From: Pseudooceanicola antarcticus
GTDB lineage: Bacteria > Pseudomonadota > Alphaproteobacteria > Rhodobacterales > Rhodobacteraceae
Length of the DNA: 64,000 nt
Direction: 5' to 3'
Assembly: GCF_900215355.1 (NCBI RefSeq)
Contig: NZ_OBEA01000004.1
Span: 62,001 to 126,000 of the forward strand
Shown here: positions 40,258 through 49,279 of the stretch, piece by piece
How positions within the stretch are numbered: position 1 is the stretch's first letter
How the letters are laid out: every line of letters starts with the position of its first letter
Notes under the pieces: generated by a model
Seen by the model: the letters and a program-made list of their open reading frames with translations, nothing else
Told to the model about the DNA's origin: nothing
Database searches by the model: none
Position numbers and translations under genes: made by a program

Positions 40258-41192
40258 AACCGGCCGAGCCGTTCCGTCAGCAGATCGAAGAAGGCCTCGT
40301 CATCGGCGGACCCGATGAAGAGCGCATTCGGCGCGCGATCCGTGACCCGCCACCAGTCGGCGACGGTCATGCCCAGGGTTAGTTCCGAGGAGGTCTCGAT
40401 CTCGACGTTGATATGCCGGCCCTCGAAGATCTCGGGGCGGATCAGGTAGGCGGTGACGCAGGGATCATGCAGCGGCCCCCCGAGCGAGCCGTATTTCTCG
40501 ACATCGAAACGCTCGAAGAAATCGGTCATCTCGGCCACCGCATGGCCGACCTTGGTATCCAGCGCGCGGATCGCCTCGATCCGGGGGCGGGTGGCCAGAA
40601 CCTTGTGGGTCACATCCAGCGGCATGACCACCAGGGGAATGCCGGATTTGAAAACGATATCAGCGGCTTCCGGGTCGACATAGATGTTGAATTCGGCCGC
40701 CGGGGTGATGTTGCCCACCTCGAAATAGGCGCCGCCCATCAACACGATCTCCTGCACGCGCGAGACGATGTCGGGGGCCTTCTCGAAGGCGGTGGCGATA
40801 TTGGTCAGCGGGCCCAGGGGGCAGAGCGTGACGGTGCCCTCGGGCTCGGTGCGCAGGGTCTCGATGATGAAATCGACCGCGTGCTGGTCCTGCAGGGGCA
40901 TGGTGGGATCGGGCAGCACGGGGCCGTTGAGGCCGGTCTTGCCGTGGACATGCTCGGCGGTGTGCAGCTTGCGCTTCATCGGCGCGTCGCAGCCGGCGAA
41001 GACCTTGACGTCGGGCCGGTCGGCCAGTTCGCAGACAATGCGGGAGTTCTTCTGGGTCAGCGGCAGCGGCACATTGCCGGCGACGGCGGTGATGCCCAGC
41101 ACCTCGATCTCTTCGGGGCTGGCCAGTGCCAGCAGAATCGCCACGGCATCGTCCTGGCCGGGGTCCGTATCGATGATGATCTTGCGCGCCAT
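40254..41192 (-). CDS. Inosine/uridine-preferring nucleoside hydrolase
   Basis: Splits N-glycosidic bonds of ribonucleosides in salvage. 312 residues from ATG 41192 with AAGGAG upstream. N-terminal DTDPGQDDA is the calcium-binding signature of the family, and VLMGGAYFEVGNITPAAEFNIYVDPEAA and LHDPCV complete the active site. The track allows a longer frame, but that extension has no family character. First gene of a two-gene operon with a GNAT. Confidence 0.93.
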   Translation of the reverse strand: MARKIIIDTDPGQDDAVAILLALASPEEIEVLGITAVAGNVPLPLTQKNSRIVCELADRPDVKVFAGCDAPMKRKLHTAEHVHGKTGLNGPVLPDPTMPLQDQHAVDFIIETLRTEPEGTVTLCPLGPLTNIATAFEKAPDIVSRVQEIVLMGGAYFEVGNITPAAEFNIYVDPEAADIVFKSGIPLVVMPLDVTHKVLATRPRIEAIRALDTKVGHAVAEMTDFFERFDVEKYGSLGGPLHDPCVTAYLIRPEIFEGRHINVEIETSSELTLGMTVADWWRVTDRAPNALFIGSADDEAFFDLLTERLGRF

Positions 41193-41275
41193 GTCCGCTC
41201 CTTCGGTCTTTTCTGAGTGGCGGAGATTGGTCCGGCGCGGAGGAATTGTCCATCGTCCCCGTACACCATCGGCGG

Positions 41276-41318
41276 AAAAGCGAAGGGCGCGCTCGCCCGG
41301 CAGGCAGAACGCGCCCCT
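41276..41318 (-). terminator. Terminator after the iron-binding protein gene
   Basis: GGGCGCG (41285-41291) pairs with CGCGCCC (41310-41316) across an 18-base loop; the - strand continues TTCGCTTTT (41284-41276). It lies 60 bases past the stop at 41381. Confidence 0.55.
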
Positions 41319-41380
41319 CTCTGTTCGATAGCCCATATACTCCGGGCGGGGGACAGGCCCCCGACCCGGTAGCAAGGGGC

Positions 41381-42391
41381 TCAGCTGTCGAAATCGACTT
41401 CCTCGATCAGCCGCAGCGCGTCGGGGCGCAGGGCGGCCAGGTCCATCAGAGCCACGTCATCGGCCTCGAAGCTGCCCCAGGAGGCCACCAGCTCGGAGGG
41501 CTGGCTGTCGGCGGTCACGGGGTACTCGTAGTTCTTCTCGGCATAGATCTCCTGCCCCTCGGGGGAGACGAGGAATTCCATGAACTTCATTGCCGTTTCC
41601 TTGTTCGGAGCGGCCTTGGTCATGGCGATGCCCGAGATGTTCACATGGGCGCCGCCGTCCTCGAAGGTCGGGAAGATGATGCGCACGCTGTCGGCCCATT
41701 CCTGCTGCTCGGGGTCCTCCAGCATCTTGCCCATGTAGTAGGTGTTGCCCAGCGAGATATCGCATTCGCCGGCCCAGATCGCGCGCACCTGGGCGCGGTC
41801 GTTGCCCTGCGGCTTGCGCGCCAGGTTCGCCCTAACGCCTTCCAGCCAGGTCTTGGTGGCCTCTTCGCCGTGGTGGTGCAGGTAGGCGGCGACCAGGGCG
41901 ACATTGTAGGGGTGGGTGCCGGAGCGGGTGCAGATGCGGCCTTCCCACTTTGGATCGGCCAGATCCTCGTAGCTGGTCAGCTCGCCATCGGCGACGCGCT
42001 CCTTGCTGGCGTAGACGACGCGGGCGCGGGTGGTGACACCGAACCAGCGGCCCTCGGGGTCACGAAGATGCGCGGGGATGGCGGCTTCCAGCACCGGATC
42101 GCTGACCGCCTGGGTCACGTCGGCATCGACGATGGCCGACAGGCGCGAGATGTCCACGGTCAGCACCAGGTCCGCCGGAGAGCGCATGCCCTCGGCCTTC
42201 AGCCGCTCGACCATGCCCTTTTCCAGGTAGGCCACGTTGACCGGGATGCCGGTCTTGGCGGTGAAGGCGTCGACCAGCGGAGCGATCAGCTCGGGCTGGC
42301 GGTAGGAATAGAGGTTCACCTCTTCGGCGGCGGCAGCGGGCAGGGCCGAGGCGGCGCAAAGGGCGAGGGCAGGCAGGAAACGCGGGTACAT
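41381..42391 (-). CDS. Fe(3+) ABC transporter substrate-binding protein
   Basis: Periplasmic ferric-iron binding protein of the FutA/FbpA type. 336 residues with a signal peptide ending AAAA (about residue 22) and mature start EEVNLYSYRQPELIAPL. The C-terminal lobe has the family GNTYYMGKML with tandem Tyr ligands and AEKNYEYPV. ATG 42391 follows GGAGGAG. No permease or ATPase gene lies next to it, so the rest of the transporter is elsewhere. Confidence 0.9.
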   Translation of the reverse strand: MYPRFLPALALCAASALPAAAAEEVNLYSYRQPELIAPLVDAFTAKTGIPVNVAYLEKGMVERLKAEGMRSPADLVLTVDISRLSAIVDADVTQAVSDPVLEAAIPAHLRDPEGRWFGVTTRARVVYASKERVADGELTSYEDLADPKWEGRICTRSGTHPYNVALVAAYLHHHGEEATKTWLEGVRANLARKPQGNDRAQVRAIWAGECDISLGNTYYMGKMLEDPEQQEWADSVRIIFPTFEDGGAHVNISGIAMTKAAPNKETAMKFMEFLVSPEGQEIYAEKNYEYPVTADSQPSELVASWGSFEADDVALMDLAALRPDALRLIEEVDFDS

Positions 42392-42481
42392 GAAGGCTCC
42401 TCCGGTTACGGTCGCGCCGGATATGCCCCGCATTGCCGTCACGGGTCAATGCCTGACAGAAGTTATCAGGGAAACTTCGCG

Positions 42482-43309
42482 CTACTCCGCCGCCTTCTCG
42501 GCGACCTTTGCCGCATCCCAGAGCGCATCCATCTCGGCCAGGTCGCTGTGCTCGGGGCGGCGCCCCTCAGCTGCAAGAGCGTCCTCTACCGCATTGAAAC
42601 GACGCGTGAACTTGCCATTGGCCGCGCGCAGCGCCTCTTCCGGGTCGACGCCTAGGTGGCGGCCCAGGTTGGCCATCACGAACAGCAGGTCGCCGTATTC
42701 CTCGGCCACCTCGGCGGGGGTCAATTCGTCGCGCGCCTCGACCAGTTCGGCGGCTTCCTCGGCGATCTTGTCGACCACCTGGCCCACCTCGGGCCAGTCG
42801 AAGCCGACCCGCGCGGCGCGCTTCTGCAGCTTCACCGCCCGCATCAGGGCGGGCAGGCCGAGCGCCACGCCATCCAGCACGCGGGTCTCCTTCTTGGCGG
42901 CACGCTCGGCGGCCTTGATCTTTTCCCAGTCGAGGGTCTGCTGTGCGGCGCTCTTGTCGCGGCTCTCACTGCCGAAAATATGCGGATGGCGGTCGATCAT
43001 CTTCTGCGCCACGACGCCCGCCACGCTGTCGAAGCTGAAATGCCCGGCCTCCTCGGCCATCTGGGCATGGAAGACCACCTGCAGCAGCAGGTCACCCAGC
43101 TCTCCCTCCAGCTCGCCCATCTCGCCGCGCTCGATGGCATCGGCGACCTCGTAGGCCTCTTCGATGGTATAGGGCGCGATCGAGGCGAAATCCTGCTCGA
43201 TGTCCCAGGGGCAGCCGGTCTCGGGGTCGCGCAGGCGGCGCATGACCTCCAGCAGGCGGGGCAGCCCTGCCTCGACGTCATGGATGGGATCACGGCTGTC
43301 ATCGGCCAT
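42482..43309 (-). CDS. mazG: Nucleoside triphosphate pyrophosphohydrolase MazG
   Basis: Hydrolyses NTPs to NMP and PPi. 275 residues with two MazG repeats: residues near 30-110 (CPWDIEQDFASIAPYTIEEAYEVADAIE, ELGDLLLQVVFHA) and 180-250 (EEAAELVEARD, EEYGDLLFVMANL). The EExxE-type helices bind magnesium. ATG 43309 faces the amidohydrolase gene, 63 bases away. Confidence 0.95.
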   Translation of the reverse strand: MADDSRDPIHDVEAGLPRLLEVMRRLRDPETGCPWDIEQDFASIAPYTIEEAYEVADAIERGEMGELEGELGDLLLQVVFHAQMAEEAGHFSFDSVAGVVAQKMIDRHPHIFGSESRDKSAAQQTLDWEKIKAAERAAKKETRVLDGVALGLPALMRAVKLQKRAARVGFDWPEVGQVVDKIAEEAAELVEARDELTPAEVAEEYGDLLFVMANLGRHLGVDPEEALRAANGKFTRRFNAVEDALAAEGRRPEHSDLAEMDALWDAAKVAEKAAE

Positions 43310-43372
43310 TGCAGCGCCTCGCGGTTTGGGATTTCCTGCACCCTGACGAGAGAACCCCAAGGAGTCCAGACC

Positions 43373-44542
43373 ATGCCCGTGGTCAATCGCATCGCCGGTC
43401 TTGCCGAGGAAATGGAAGGCTGGCGCAAGCAGCTGCACCAGATCCCCGAGATCGGTTTCGACTGTTTCGAGACCGCCGCCTTCGTGGCGGCCAGGCTGGC
43501 CGAGTTCGGCATCACCGAGGTGCACGAGGGCATCGCCAAGACCGGCATCGTGGCCATCATCGAGGGCCGTGAGCCGGGCCCGACCATCGGGCTGCGCGCC
43601 GACATGGACGCGCTGCCCATGGCCGAGGAAACCGGTCTGCCCCATGCCTCCACCAGGGAGGGCGCCATGCATGCCTGTGGCCACGACGGCCATACGACGA
43701 TGCTTCTGGGCGCGGCCAAGTACCTTTCCGAGACGCGCAATTTCGCCGGCCGCGTGGCGCTGATCTTCCAGCCTGCCGAAGAAGATGGCGGCGGTGGTGG
43801 CCGCATGGTCGAGGCCGGCATCATGGAGGACTTCGACATTTCCGAGGTCTATGCGCTGCACAATGCGCCGGGCATGCCCGTGGGCACCTTCCGCACCGCG
43901 CCGGGTGCGATGATGGCCTCGGTCGACACGATCCACATCCACGTCACGGGCACCGGCGGCCATGCGGCCACGCCGCATGAGACCGTCGACCCCATCGCCG
44001 CCACCGTGGGCATCTACAACGCCATCCAGACGGTGATCAGCCGCAACCATGATCCGGTCAAGGACCTGGTGATCTCGATCACCCAGATCCACACCGGCAG
44101 CGCCGAGAACGTGGTGCCGGAAAAGGCCTACATGATGGGCACCGTGCGCACCTACGACGCGGCCGTGCAGGACCTGGTGGAACGCCGCCTGAACGAGATC
44201 GTCCAGGGCCAGGCCGCCGCCTATGGCGTCAAGGCAGAGCTCATCTACGAACGCTGGTATCCGGCGACCATCAACAACCCCGAGAAGGCCGCCTTCGCCG
44301 CCGATGTGGCGCGCGAGGTGGTGGGCGAGAACGCGGTCCTGTTCAACGACGAGCGCCAGATGGGGGCCGAGGACTTCTCGTTCCTGCTCAATGCCCGTCC
44401 CGGCGCCTACCTGTTCCTGGGCCAGGGGGATACCGCCCCGGTGCATCACCCGAAGTTCGACTTCAACGACGAGATTTCCCCTGTCGGTGCCAGCTTCTTT
44501 GCCCGCGCCGTGGAAACCGCCCTGCCGCTGAAAGGAAACTGA
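43373..44542 (+). CDS. M20-family amidohydrolase
   Basis: 389 residues, hippurate hydrolase/aminoacylase-like metallopeptidase. Metal ligands are in HACGHDGHTTMLLG (about 101-114) and PAEEDGGGG, and the lid/dimer domain contains GTGGHAATPHETVDPI. The start ATG 43373 follows AAGGAG. Only one base separates its stop from the speB-like gene, so they form an operon. The substrate is probably an N-acyl amino acid or amidine. Confidence 0.9.
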   Translation: MPVVNRIAGLAEEMEGWRKQLHQIPEIGFDCFETAAFVAARLAEFGITEVHEGIAKTGIVAIIEGREPGPTIGLRADMDALPMAEETGLPHASTREGAMHACGHDGHTTMLLGAAKYLSETRNFAGRVALIFQPAEEDGGGGGRMVEAGIMEDFDISEVYALHNAPGMPVGTFRTAPGAMMASVDTIHIHVTGTGGHAATPHETVDPIAATVGIYNAIQTVISRNHDPVKDLVISITQIHTGSAENVVPEKAYMMGTVRTYDAAVQDLVERRLNEIVQGQAAAYGVKAELIYERWYPATINNPEKAAFAADVAREVVGENAVLFNDERQMGAEDFSFLLNARPGAYLFLGQGDTAPVHHPKFDFNDEISPVGASFFARAVETALPLKGN

Positions 44543-44543
44543 G

Positions 44544-45512
44544 ATGGCCCTTGAAGACGCCAAGACCCAGGTCGACCAGGCTTTCACCCGCACCGAGGCC
44601 CGAGGCCTCAGCTACGAGAACGCCTTCGGCGGGGCCACCTCCTTCCTGCGGCGCCAGTACACCAAGGATCTGACCGGCTTCGACCTGGCGGTCACGGGCG
44701 TGCCCTTCGACCAGGCGGTGACCAATCGCACCGGCACGCGCCTCGGCCCCCGCGCCATCCGCGAGGCCTCGACCCTGCAGCCCTACGATCCGCCATATGG
44801 CTGGGGTTTCGACCCGCTGGGGGAATTCGCCGTGGCCGATTACGGCGACCTGGCCTTCGACTATGCCAAGGTGGCGGATTTCCCCGAGACGCTGACCCAG
44901 CACATCCGGGGCATCCTTGCGCAGGGCGCGGGCTCCATCGCGCTCGGCGGCGATCACTACATCTCCTTCCCGATCCTGAAGGCCTATGCCGAGAAGTTCG
45001 GGCCGCTCTCGCTGATCCACTTCGACGCCCATAGCGACACCTGGCGCGATGACGACATGAGCCGCATCGACCACGGCACGATGTTCTACAAGGCGATCAA
45101 GCTGGGGCTCATCGACCCGGCACGCTCGGTCCAGGTGGGCATCCGCACGGTGAACGAGGATGGCGCCTTCGGGATGAACATTATCGACGCGCCGGAGGTG
45201 CACGAGACAGGACCGAAGGCCGTGGCGGCGAAGATCCGCGAGATCGTCGGCGATCACCCGGCCTATCTGACCTTCGACATCGACTGTCTCGATCCGGCCT
45301 ATGCGCCCGGCACCGGCACGCCGGTCTGGGGCGGGCTGACCTCGGCCCAGGCGGCGGCGATCCTGCGCGGCATCGCCGGCGTCAACCTGCAGGGCGGCGA
45401 CGTGGTCGAGGTCTCGCCCCCCTTCGACACCACCGGTGCCACGGCGATTGCCGGCGCCCATGTGGCGATGGAGCTGATCGCGCTCTGGTGCTGGACCCGG
45501 CGCAAGGGCTGA
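44544..45512 (+). CDS. speB: Agmatinase/ureohydrolase family protein
   Basis: Manganese ureohydrolase; agmatinase (agmatine to putrescine and urea) is the usual call. 322 residues. Manganese ligands lie in GGDHYISFP, HFDAHSDTW and FDIDCLDPAYAPGTGTP. Because the ureohydrolase family also contains guanidinobutyrase, formiminoglutamase-like and guanidine hydrolase members, the substrate is less certain than the fold. Tightly coupled to the preceding M20 amidohydrolase. Confidence 0.88.
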   Translation: MALEDAKTQVDQAFTRTEARGLSYENAFGGATSFLRRQYTKDLTGFDLAVTGVPFDQAVTNRTGTRLGPRAIREASTLQPYDPPYGWGFDPLGEFAVADYGDLAFDYAKVADFPETLTQHIRGILAQGAGSIALGGDHYISFPILKAYAEKFGPLSLIHFDAHSDTWRDDDMSRIDHGTMFYKAIKLGLIDPARSVQVGIRTVNEDGAFGMNIIDAPEVHETGPKAVAAKIREIVGDHPAYLTFDIDCLDPAYAPGTGTPVWGGLTSAQAAAILRGIAGVNLQGGDVVEVSPPFDTTGATAIAGAHVAMELIALWCWTRRKG

Positions 45513-45572
45513 GAGCCGGATTTCGCCCCTTGCAGGGGCGAAGCCTCCGGCGGCAGTGTGAGCGCCGTCTCG

Positions 45573-45595
45573 GAAACTCTCCGGGGGAGAGTTTC
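45573..45595 (+). terminator. Hairpin after the agmatinase gene
   Basis: GAAACTCTCC/GGAGAGTTTC (45573-45582 with 45586-45595), a 10-bp perfect stem with a GGG loop, 60 bases past the stop. No T-run. Confidence 0.5.
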
Positions 45596-45665
45596 AGGCG
45601 TGAACGGGCGGAGCCCAGGGCCGTCGGATGGATTCAGGGTGCCATTTCCCTCTATCCGATGGCTG

Positions 45666-45716
45666 AAAATACTGCGGGGGGAGTCAGCCGCTGGCTGACG
45701 GGGGGCTGGCCCCCCG
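45666..45716 (-). terminator. Tandem hairpins at the end of the secreted protein gene
   Basis: Two stems abut on the - strand: CGGGGGGC/GCCCCCCG (45699-45706 with 45709-45716), inside the last codons, and GTCAGCC/GGCTGAC (45683-45689 with 45693-45699), spanning the stop. TATTTT follows at 45671-45666. The C-terminal GASPPSASG is the translation of this structure. Confidence 0.6.
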
Positions 45717-45971
45717 CTCCGTCTCCAGATTGCGCGACGAGAGGCAGGAGGGGCCGACCTCCCTCCACATGGGATTGTTGAGCGACATCTGGCATTGCGC
45801 AAGGAAGCTGCGGCCACCGACGCTCATGCAGATGGTCTCTCCCAGTTCGATGCGCGCGCCGCGGCTGTCGGTGCAATAGCATTCCACCGGCTTCAGGGGC
45901 GGGGCCTCCTGCGACCGCGCCAGATGGGCGGGGACGAAGAGGGCCAGCAAGATCAGGACAGAGCGCAACAT
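45684..45971 (-). CDS. Small secreted Cys-rich protein
   Basis: 95 residues. Signal peptide of about 20 residues (MLRSVLILLALFVPAHLARS), then a compact domain with five Cys: VECYCTDSRGARIELG, ICMSVGGRSFLAQCQMS, and GPSC. The even spacing suggests disulphides. I know no function; similar short proteins occur in other Rhodobacteraceae. The last dozen residues are encoded by a terminator-like hairpin. Divergent from prfA, 62 bases apart. Confidence 0.8.
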   Translation of the reverse strand: MLRSVLILLALFVPAHLARSQEAPPLKPVECYCTDSRGARIELGETICMSVGGRSFLAQCQMSLNNPMWREVGPSCLSSRNLETERGASPPSASG

Positions 45972-46033
45972 GGCCTAGTGTATCACGGGGTTCCGCTTGA
46001 CCAAAGCGCAGCTTTGAGGGAGAGCTTCGCCCC

Positions 46034-47083
46034 ATGATCTCCGAGGACAGGCTGGCCCGCATCAAGGGCCGATACGAATTCATCGAAGCGAAGATGGCCG
46101 AGGGCGGCGGCGATTTCGCCGCGCTGGCCCGCGAATATGCCGAGCTGAAGCCGGTGGTGGAAGCGGTGCGCGATTACGAGGCGCTGCGCTCTGACATGGC
46201 GGAGGCCGAGGCGATGCTCTCGGACCCCGAGATGCGCGCCCTGGCCGAAGAGGAGCTGCCCGCCCTCAAGACGCGCCTGCCCGAGATGGAGCAGGCCCTG
46301 CGCATCGCGCTTCTGCCGCGGGACATGGCCGATGCCCGCCCGGCGATGATCGAGATCCGCCCCGGCACCGGCGGCGACGAGGCAGCGCTTTTTGCCGGTG
46401 ACCTGCTGCGCATGTACCAGCGCTACGCCGAGGCGCGCGGCTGGAAGTTCGAGGTGGTCGAAGAGCAGCTGACCGAGCTCGGCGGCATCAAGGAGGTCAC
46501 GGCCTCGGTGCGCGGCGAGGGGGTCTTTGCCCGGCTCAAGTTTGAAAGCGGCGTGCACAGGGTCCAGCGCGTGCCGACCACCGAGAGCGGCGGGCGTATC
46601 CACACCTCTGCCGCGACCGTGGCCGTGCTGCCAGAGGCCGAAGAGGTCGATATCAAGATAGACCCGAACGAGATCCGCATCGACACCATGCGCGCCTCGG
46701 GCGCTGGCGGCCAGCACGTCAACACCACCGACTCGGCGGTGCGCATCACCCATATCCCCACCGGGATCGTGGTGACCTCCTCGGAGAAGTCCCAGCACCA
46801 GAACCGCGCCATCGCCATGCAGGTGCTGCGCAACAGGCTCTTTGACGCGCAGCGCCAGCAGGTGGCCGATGAACGCGCCGCCGACCGCAAGGCGCAGGTC
46901 GGCTCGGGCGACCGGTCCGAGCGTATCCGCACCTACAACTTCCCCCAGGGCCGTATGACCGACCACCGCATCAACCTGACGCTCTACAAGCTGGACCAGG
47001 TGATGCAGGGCGACCTGGACGAGGTCATCGACGCGCTGATCTCGGATCACCAGGCCAGGCTTCTGGCCGAGGACGGGCAATGA
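46034..47083 (+). CDS. prfA: Peptide chain release factor RF1
   Basis: Recognises UAA and UAG. 349 residues. The codon-reading tripeptide is Pro-Thr-Thr in [14 protein letters not shown] (PxT, RF1 not RF2), and the catalytic GGQ is in [14 protein letters not shown]. No frameshift site is present, as expected for RF1. Its stop overlaps prmC by four bases (ATGA). Confidence 0.97.
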   Translation: MISEDRLARIKGRYEFIEAKMAEGGGDFAALAREYAELKPVVEAVRDYEALRSDMAEAEAMLSDPEMRALAEEELPALKTRLPEMEQALRIALLPRDMADARPAMIEIRPGTGGDEAALFAGDLLRMYQRYAEARGWKFEVVEEQLTELGGIKEVTASVRGEGVFARLKFESGVHRVQRVPTTESGGRIHTSAATVAVLPEAEEVDIKIDPNEIRIDTMRASGAGGQHVNTTDSAVRITHIPTGIVVTSSEKSQHQNRAIAMQVLRNRLFDAQRQQVADERAADRKAQVGSGDRSERIRTYNFPQGRMTDHRINLTLYKLDQVMQGDLDEVIDALISDHQARLLAEDGQ

Positions 47084-47937
47084 CCGACACCCGGCGCGCC
47101 CTGGCCGAGGCCAGCCGCCGCCTGGCCGGGCAGGGCATTCCCGACGCGGGCCGCGACGCCCGCCGCCTGCTGGCCCATGTGCTGGGCATCCCGCAGGAGC
47201 GGCTCTCCATCGACATGCCCGCCGAGCTGGGCACCCTGGCCCCGGCCTTCGAGCAGGCCGTGGCGCGCCGTGCCGCGCGTGAGCCGCTGAGCCATATCAC
47301 TGGCAGCCGCCTCTTCTGGGGGCGCAGCTTCACCGTCACCGCCGATGTGCTGGATCCGCGCCCCGAGACCGAGGCCCTGGTGGCCCTGGCGCTCGACGCG
47401 CCCTTCAACCGGGTGCTGGACCTGGGCACCGGCTCGGGCTGCCTGCTGCTGACCCTTCTGGCCGAACGTCCCCTGGGCCAGGGGCTGGGGGTCGATCTCA
47501 GCCCGGAGGCGCTGGAGGTGGCAGGGCAGAACCGCGTGGCCCTGGGGCTGGAGACACGGGCCGAGCTTCGGGTTTCGGATTGGTTCACCGGTGTCTCCGG
47601 GCGCTTCGACCTGATCGTCTCGAACCCGCCCTATATCACCGAAGAGGAAATGGCCGCGCTCTCTCCCGAGGTGCTGCACGAGCCTGCAATGGCGCTGACG
47701 CCGGGCGGCGACGGGCTGGACAGCTACCGGGTGATCGCGGCGGGGGCAGGGGGCTTCCTGGCACCTGCCGGGCGGCTCATGGTCGAGATCGGCTGGAAGC
47801 AGGGCCCCCAGGTCGCCGAGCTTTTCCGCGCGGCAGGGCTTGAAGATGTCGCTGTGCATGCCGACATGGATGGTAGAGACAGGGTGGTTACCGCCCGGAG
47901 GCCGATTGCAGCGTCGAAAGACGCACAATCTGCGTAA
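47080..47937 (+). CDS. prmC: Release-factor glutamine methyltransferase PrmC
   Basis: Methylates the GGQ glutamine of release factors. 285 residues: helical N-terminal domain, then motif [17 protein letters not shown] (about 110-125) and the substrate motif [10 protein letters not shown] (about 183-192). Direct overlap with prfA, its substrate gene, fixes the function. Confidence 0.96.
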   Translation: MTDTRRALAEASRRLAGQGIPDAGRDARRLLAHVLGIPQERLSIDMPAELGTLAPAFEQAVARRAAREPLSHITGSRLFWGRSFTVTADVLDPRPETEALVALALDAPFNRVLDLGTGSGCLLLTLLAERPLGQGLGVDLSPEALEVAGQNRVALGLETRAELRVSDWFTGVSGRFDLIVSNPPYITEEEMAALSPEVLHEPAMALTPGGDGLDSYRVIAAGAGGFLAPAGRLMVEIGWKQGPQVAELFRAAGLEDVAVHADMDGRDRVVTARRPIAASKDAQSA

Positions 47938-47953
47938 AACTGTCACTTCCCCC

Positions 47954-47982
47954 TTGTCATCTGCATCCGGGCATGTTTATTC
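47954..47982 (+). promoter_or_regulatory. Possible promoter of the DUF4167 gene
   Basis: TTGTCA (47954-47959), 17-base spacer, TTATTC (47977-47982). The -10 is weak; the 146 bases to the start codon would be an untranslated leader. Confidence 0.4.
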
Positions 47983-48127
47983 GAGACTATCCGGGCAGTG
48001 GACGCGCCGTTAGTCAGCGCCCCCCGGATGCCAAGCCAGAGAGAAACCGCTCGCCCAGATCCGACGCAGGATGCGCCGAGACAGCGAGCCGGTACCTTAG
48101 ATACAACAAGGCTGGACATCTGACCTT

Positions 48128-48799
48128 ATGAGATCTTCGAAATCACGTTCGCGGAACAAGTCGCGTAACCGTTCCGTCGGGAATATTGTCAATCGGGTCT
48201 TCGATTCCTCGGGTCCCGAAGGCAAGGTGCGCGGCACCCCGCAACAGATCATCGACAAGTACAACCAGCTTGCCCGCGATGCGCAGCTCTCGGGTGACCG
48301 AGTGGCCACCGAGAACTTCCAGCAGCATGCGGAACATTACCTGCGCATGCTGGGCGAAGCTCAGCGCGAGCAGGACAACCGCCGCGAGCAGCAGGAACAG
48401 GAAAATCGCCAGCGCCAGGCCGAGCGCGACCGTGAGCGCGCACAGCGCCAGGATCGTGACGGCAACACCGGCGGCGGCGAGGAAAAGGCCGAGGGCGGCA
48501 AGCCCGAGGCGGTCGAGACCGGGGGCGAAGGCGGCAAGCCTGAGAAGTCCAGCCGCTCGCGCAGCCGCAAGCCCCGCGGATCCGGTGACGACACGGTCGA
48601 GGCCAAGCCCGCCCGGCGCAAGAAGGGCGGCGACGACGTCATCGAGATGTCCGGCGAGGATGCCGACTCGATGCTGGTCGAAACCCCTGAGAATGCCGCG
48701 GACAAGCCTGCCACCCGCAAGCGCGCGCCCCGCAAGGCCCCCGAGGCCGAAGCCAGCGCCGAGGCGCCGGCGGCCGAAGGGCCTGAAGCGGTGGAGTGA
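48128..48799 (+). CDS. DUF4167 protein
   Basis: 223 residues. The conserved part is the N-terminal 80 residues: a basic start RSRNKSRNRSVGNIVNRVFDSSGPEGKVRG, then NYNQLARDAQ-type helices and FQQHAEHYLRML. The rest is a long Glu/Arg/Gln coiled coil and a Lys/Ala/Pro/Glu disordered tail. DUF4167 is widespread in alphaproteobacteria; the basic ends suggest RNA or DNA binding, but the role is not established. No strong Shine-Dalgarno is visible before ATG 48128. Confidence 0.85.
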   Translation: MRSSKSRSRNKSRNRSVGNIVNRVFDSSGPEGKVRGTPQQIIDKYNQLARDAQLSGDRVATENFQQHAEHYLRMLGEAQREQDNRREQQEQENRQRQAERDRERAQRQDRDGNTGGGEEKAEGGKPEAVETGGEGGKPEKSSRSRSRKPRGSGDDTVEAKPARRKKGGDDVIEMSGEDADSMLVETPENAADKPATRKRAPRKAPEAEASAEAPAAEGPEAVE

Positions 48800-48838
48800 T
48801 CCCCGCGTGGCCCGCGCGCCACGGACAGGAATATCAAG

Positions 48839-48871
48839 AAGGCGGTCCCGAGGTTTCGGGGCCGCCTTTTT
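48839..48871 (+). terminator. Terminator of the DUF4167 gene
   Basis: AAGGCGGTCCCGA (48839-48851) pairs with TCGGGGCCGCCTT (48856-48868), with one T-G pair, followed by T to 48871. Confidence 0.8.
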
Positions 48872-48898
48872 CGTGGCCGAAGCAGGTGACGCGGGCGT

Positions 48899-49279
48899 TC
48901 AGATCCAGTTGGCGCTCAACGGGTTGCGGCAGGGGGCAGAGAGCAGCGGCTCAGGGCCGAGATAGATCGGTGCCTCGCCCGTTTCCAGCGCCCGGATCAC
49001 CGTGGTGGTGTGGATGAAGGCGAAGATCAGTGTTTCTTCCGGGAAGGTCGCCGACTCCATGTCGCCCAGATCGCGCACGAAATCCTGCGCAGCCTCGGAC
49101 TCCGCGATGCGGTCACCGAACTCTCGGTGGATCAGGTTGCGGATCGGGTGGGGCTGGTTGACCACCTGGCCGGGCGCCGGCTTGGGGGGAAACATATTCT
49201 TCCAGACCGCCAGGCCGAGCGCCGAGGCACCGGCCAAGCTTGCGCTGCCCAGCAGGAAAAGGCGACGTGTGGGACTCAT
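48899..49279 (-). CDS. Small Tat/membrane-targeted partner of GMC oxidoreductase
   Basis: 126 residues from ATG 49279 (MSPTRRLFLLGSASLAG). An Arg-Arg pair followed by a hydrophobic run to about residue 28 resembles a Tat signal or anchor. The rest (IREFGD, AQDFVRDLGD, FPEETLIFAFIHTTTVIRAL) is reminiscent of small subunits of membrane sugar/alcohol dehydrogenases such as gluconate dehydrogenase subunit 3, though I cannot confirm it. It overlaps the GMC gene by four bases, so the two should form one complex. Confidence 0.72.
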   Translation of the reverse strand: MSPTRRLFLLGSASLAGASALGLAVWKNMFPPKPAPGQVVNQPHPIRNLIHREFGDRIAESEAAQDFVRDLGDMESATFPEETLIFAFIHTTTVIRALETGEAPIYLGPEPLLSAPCRNPLSANWI

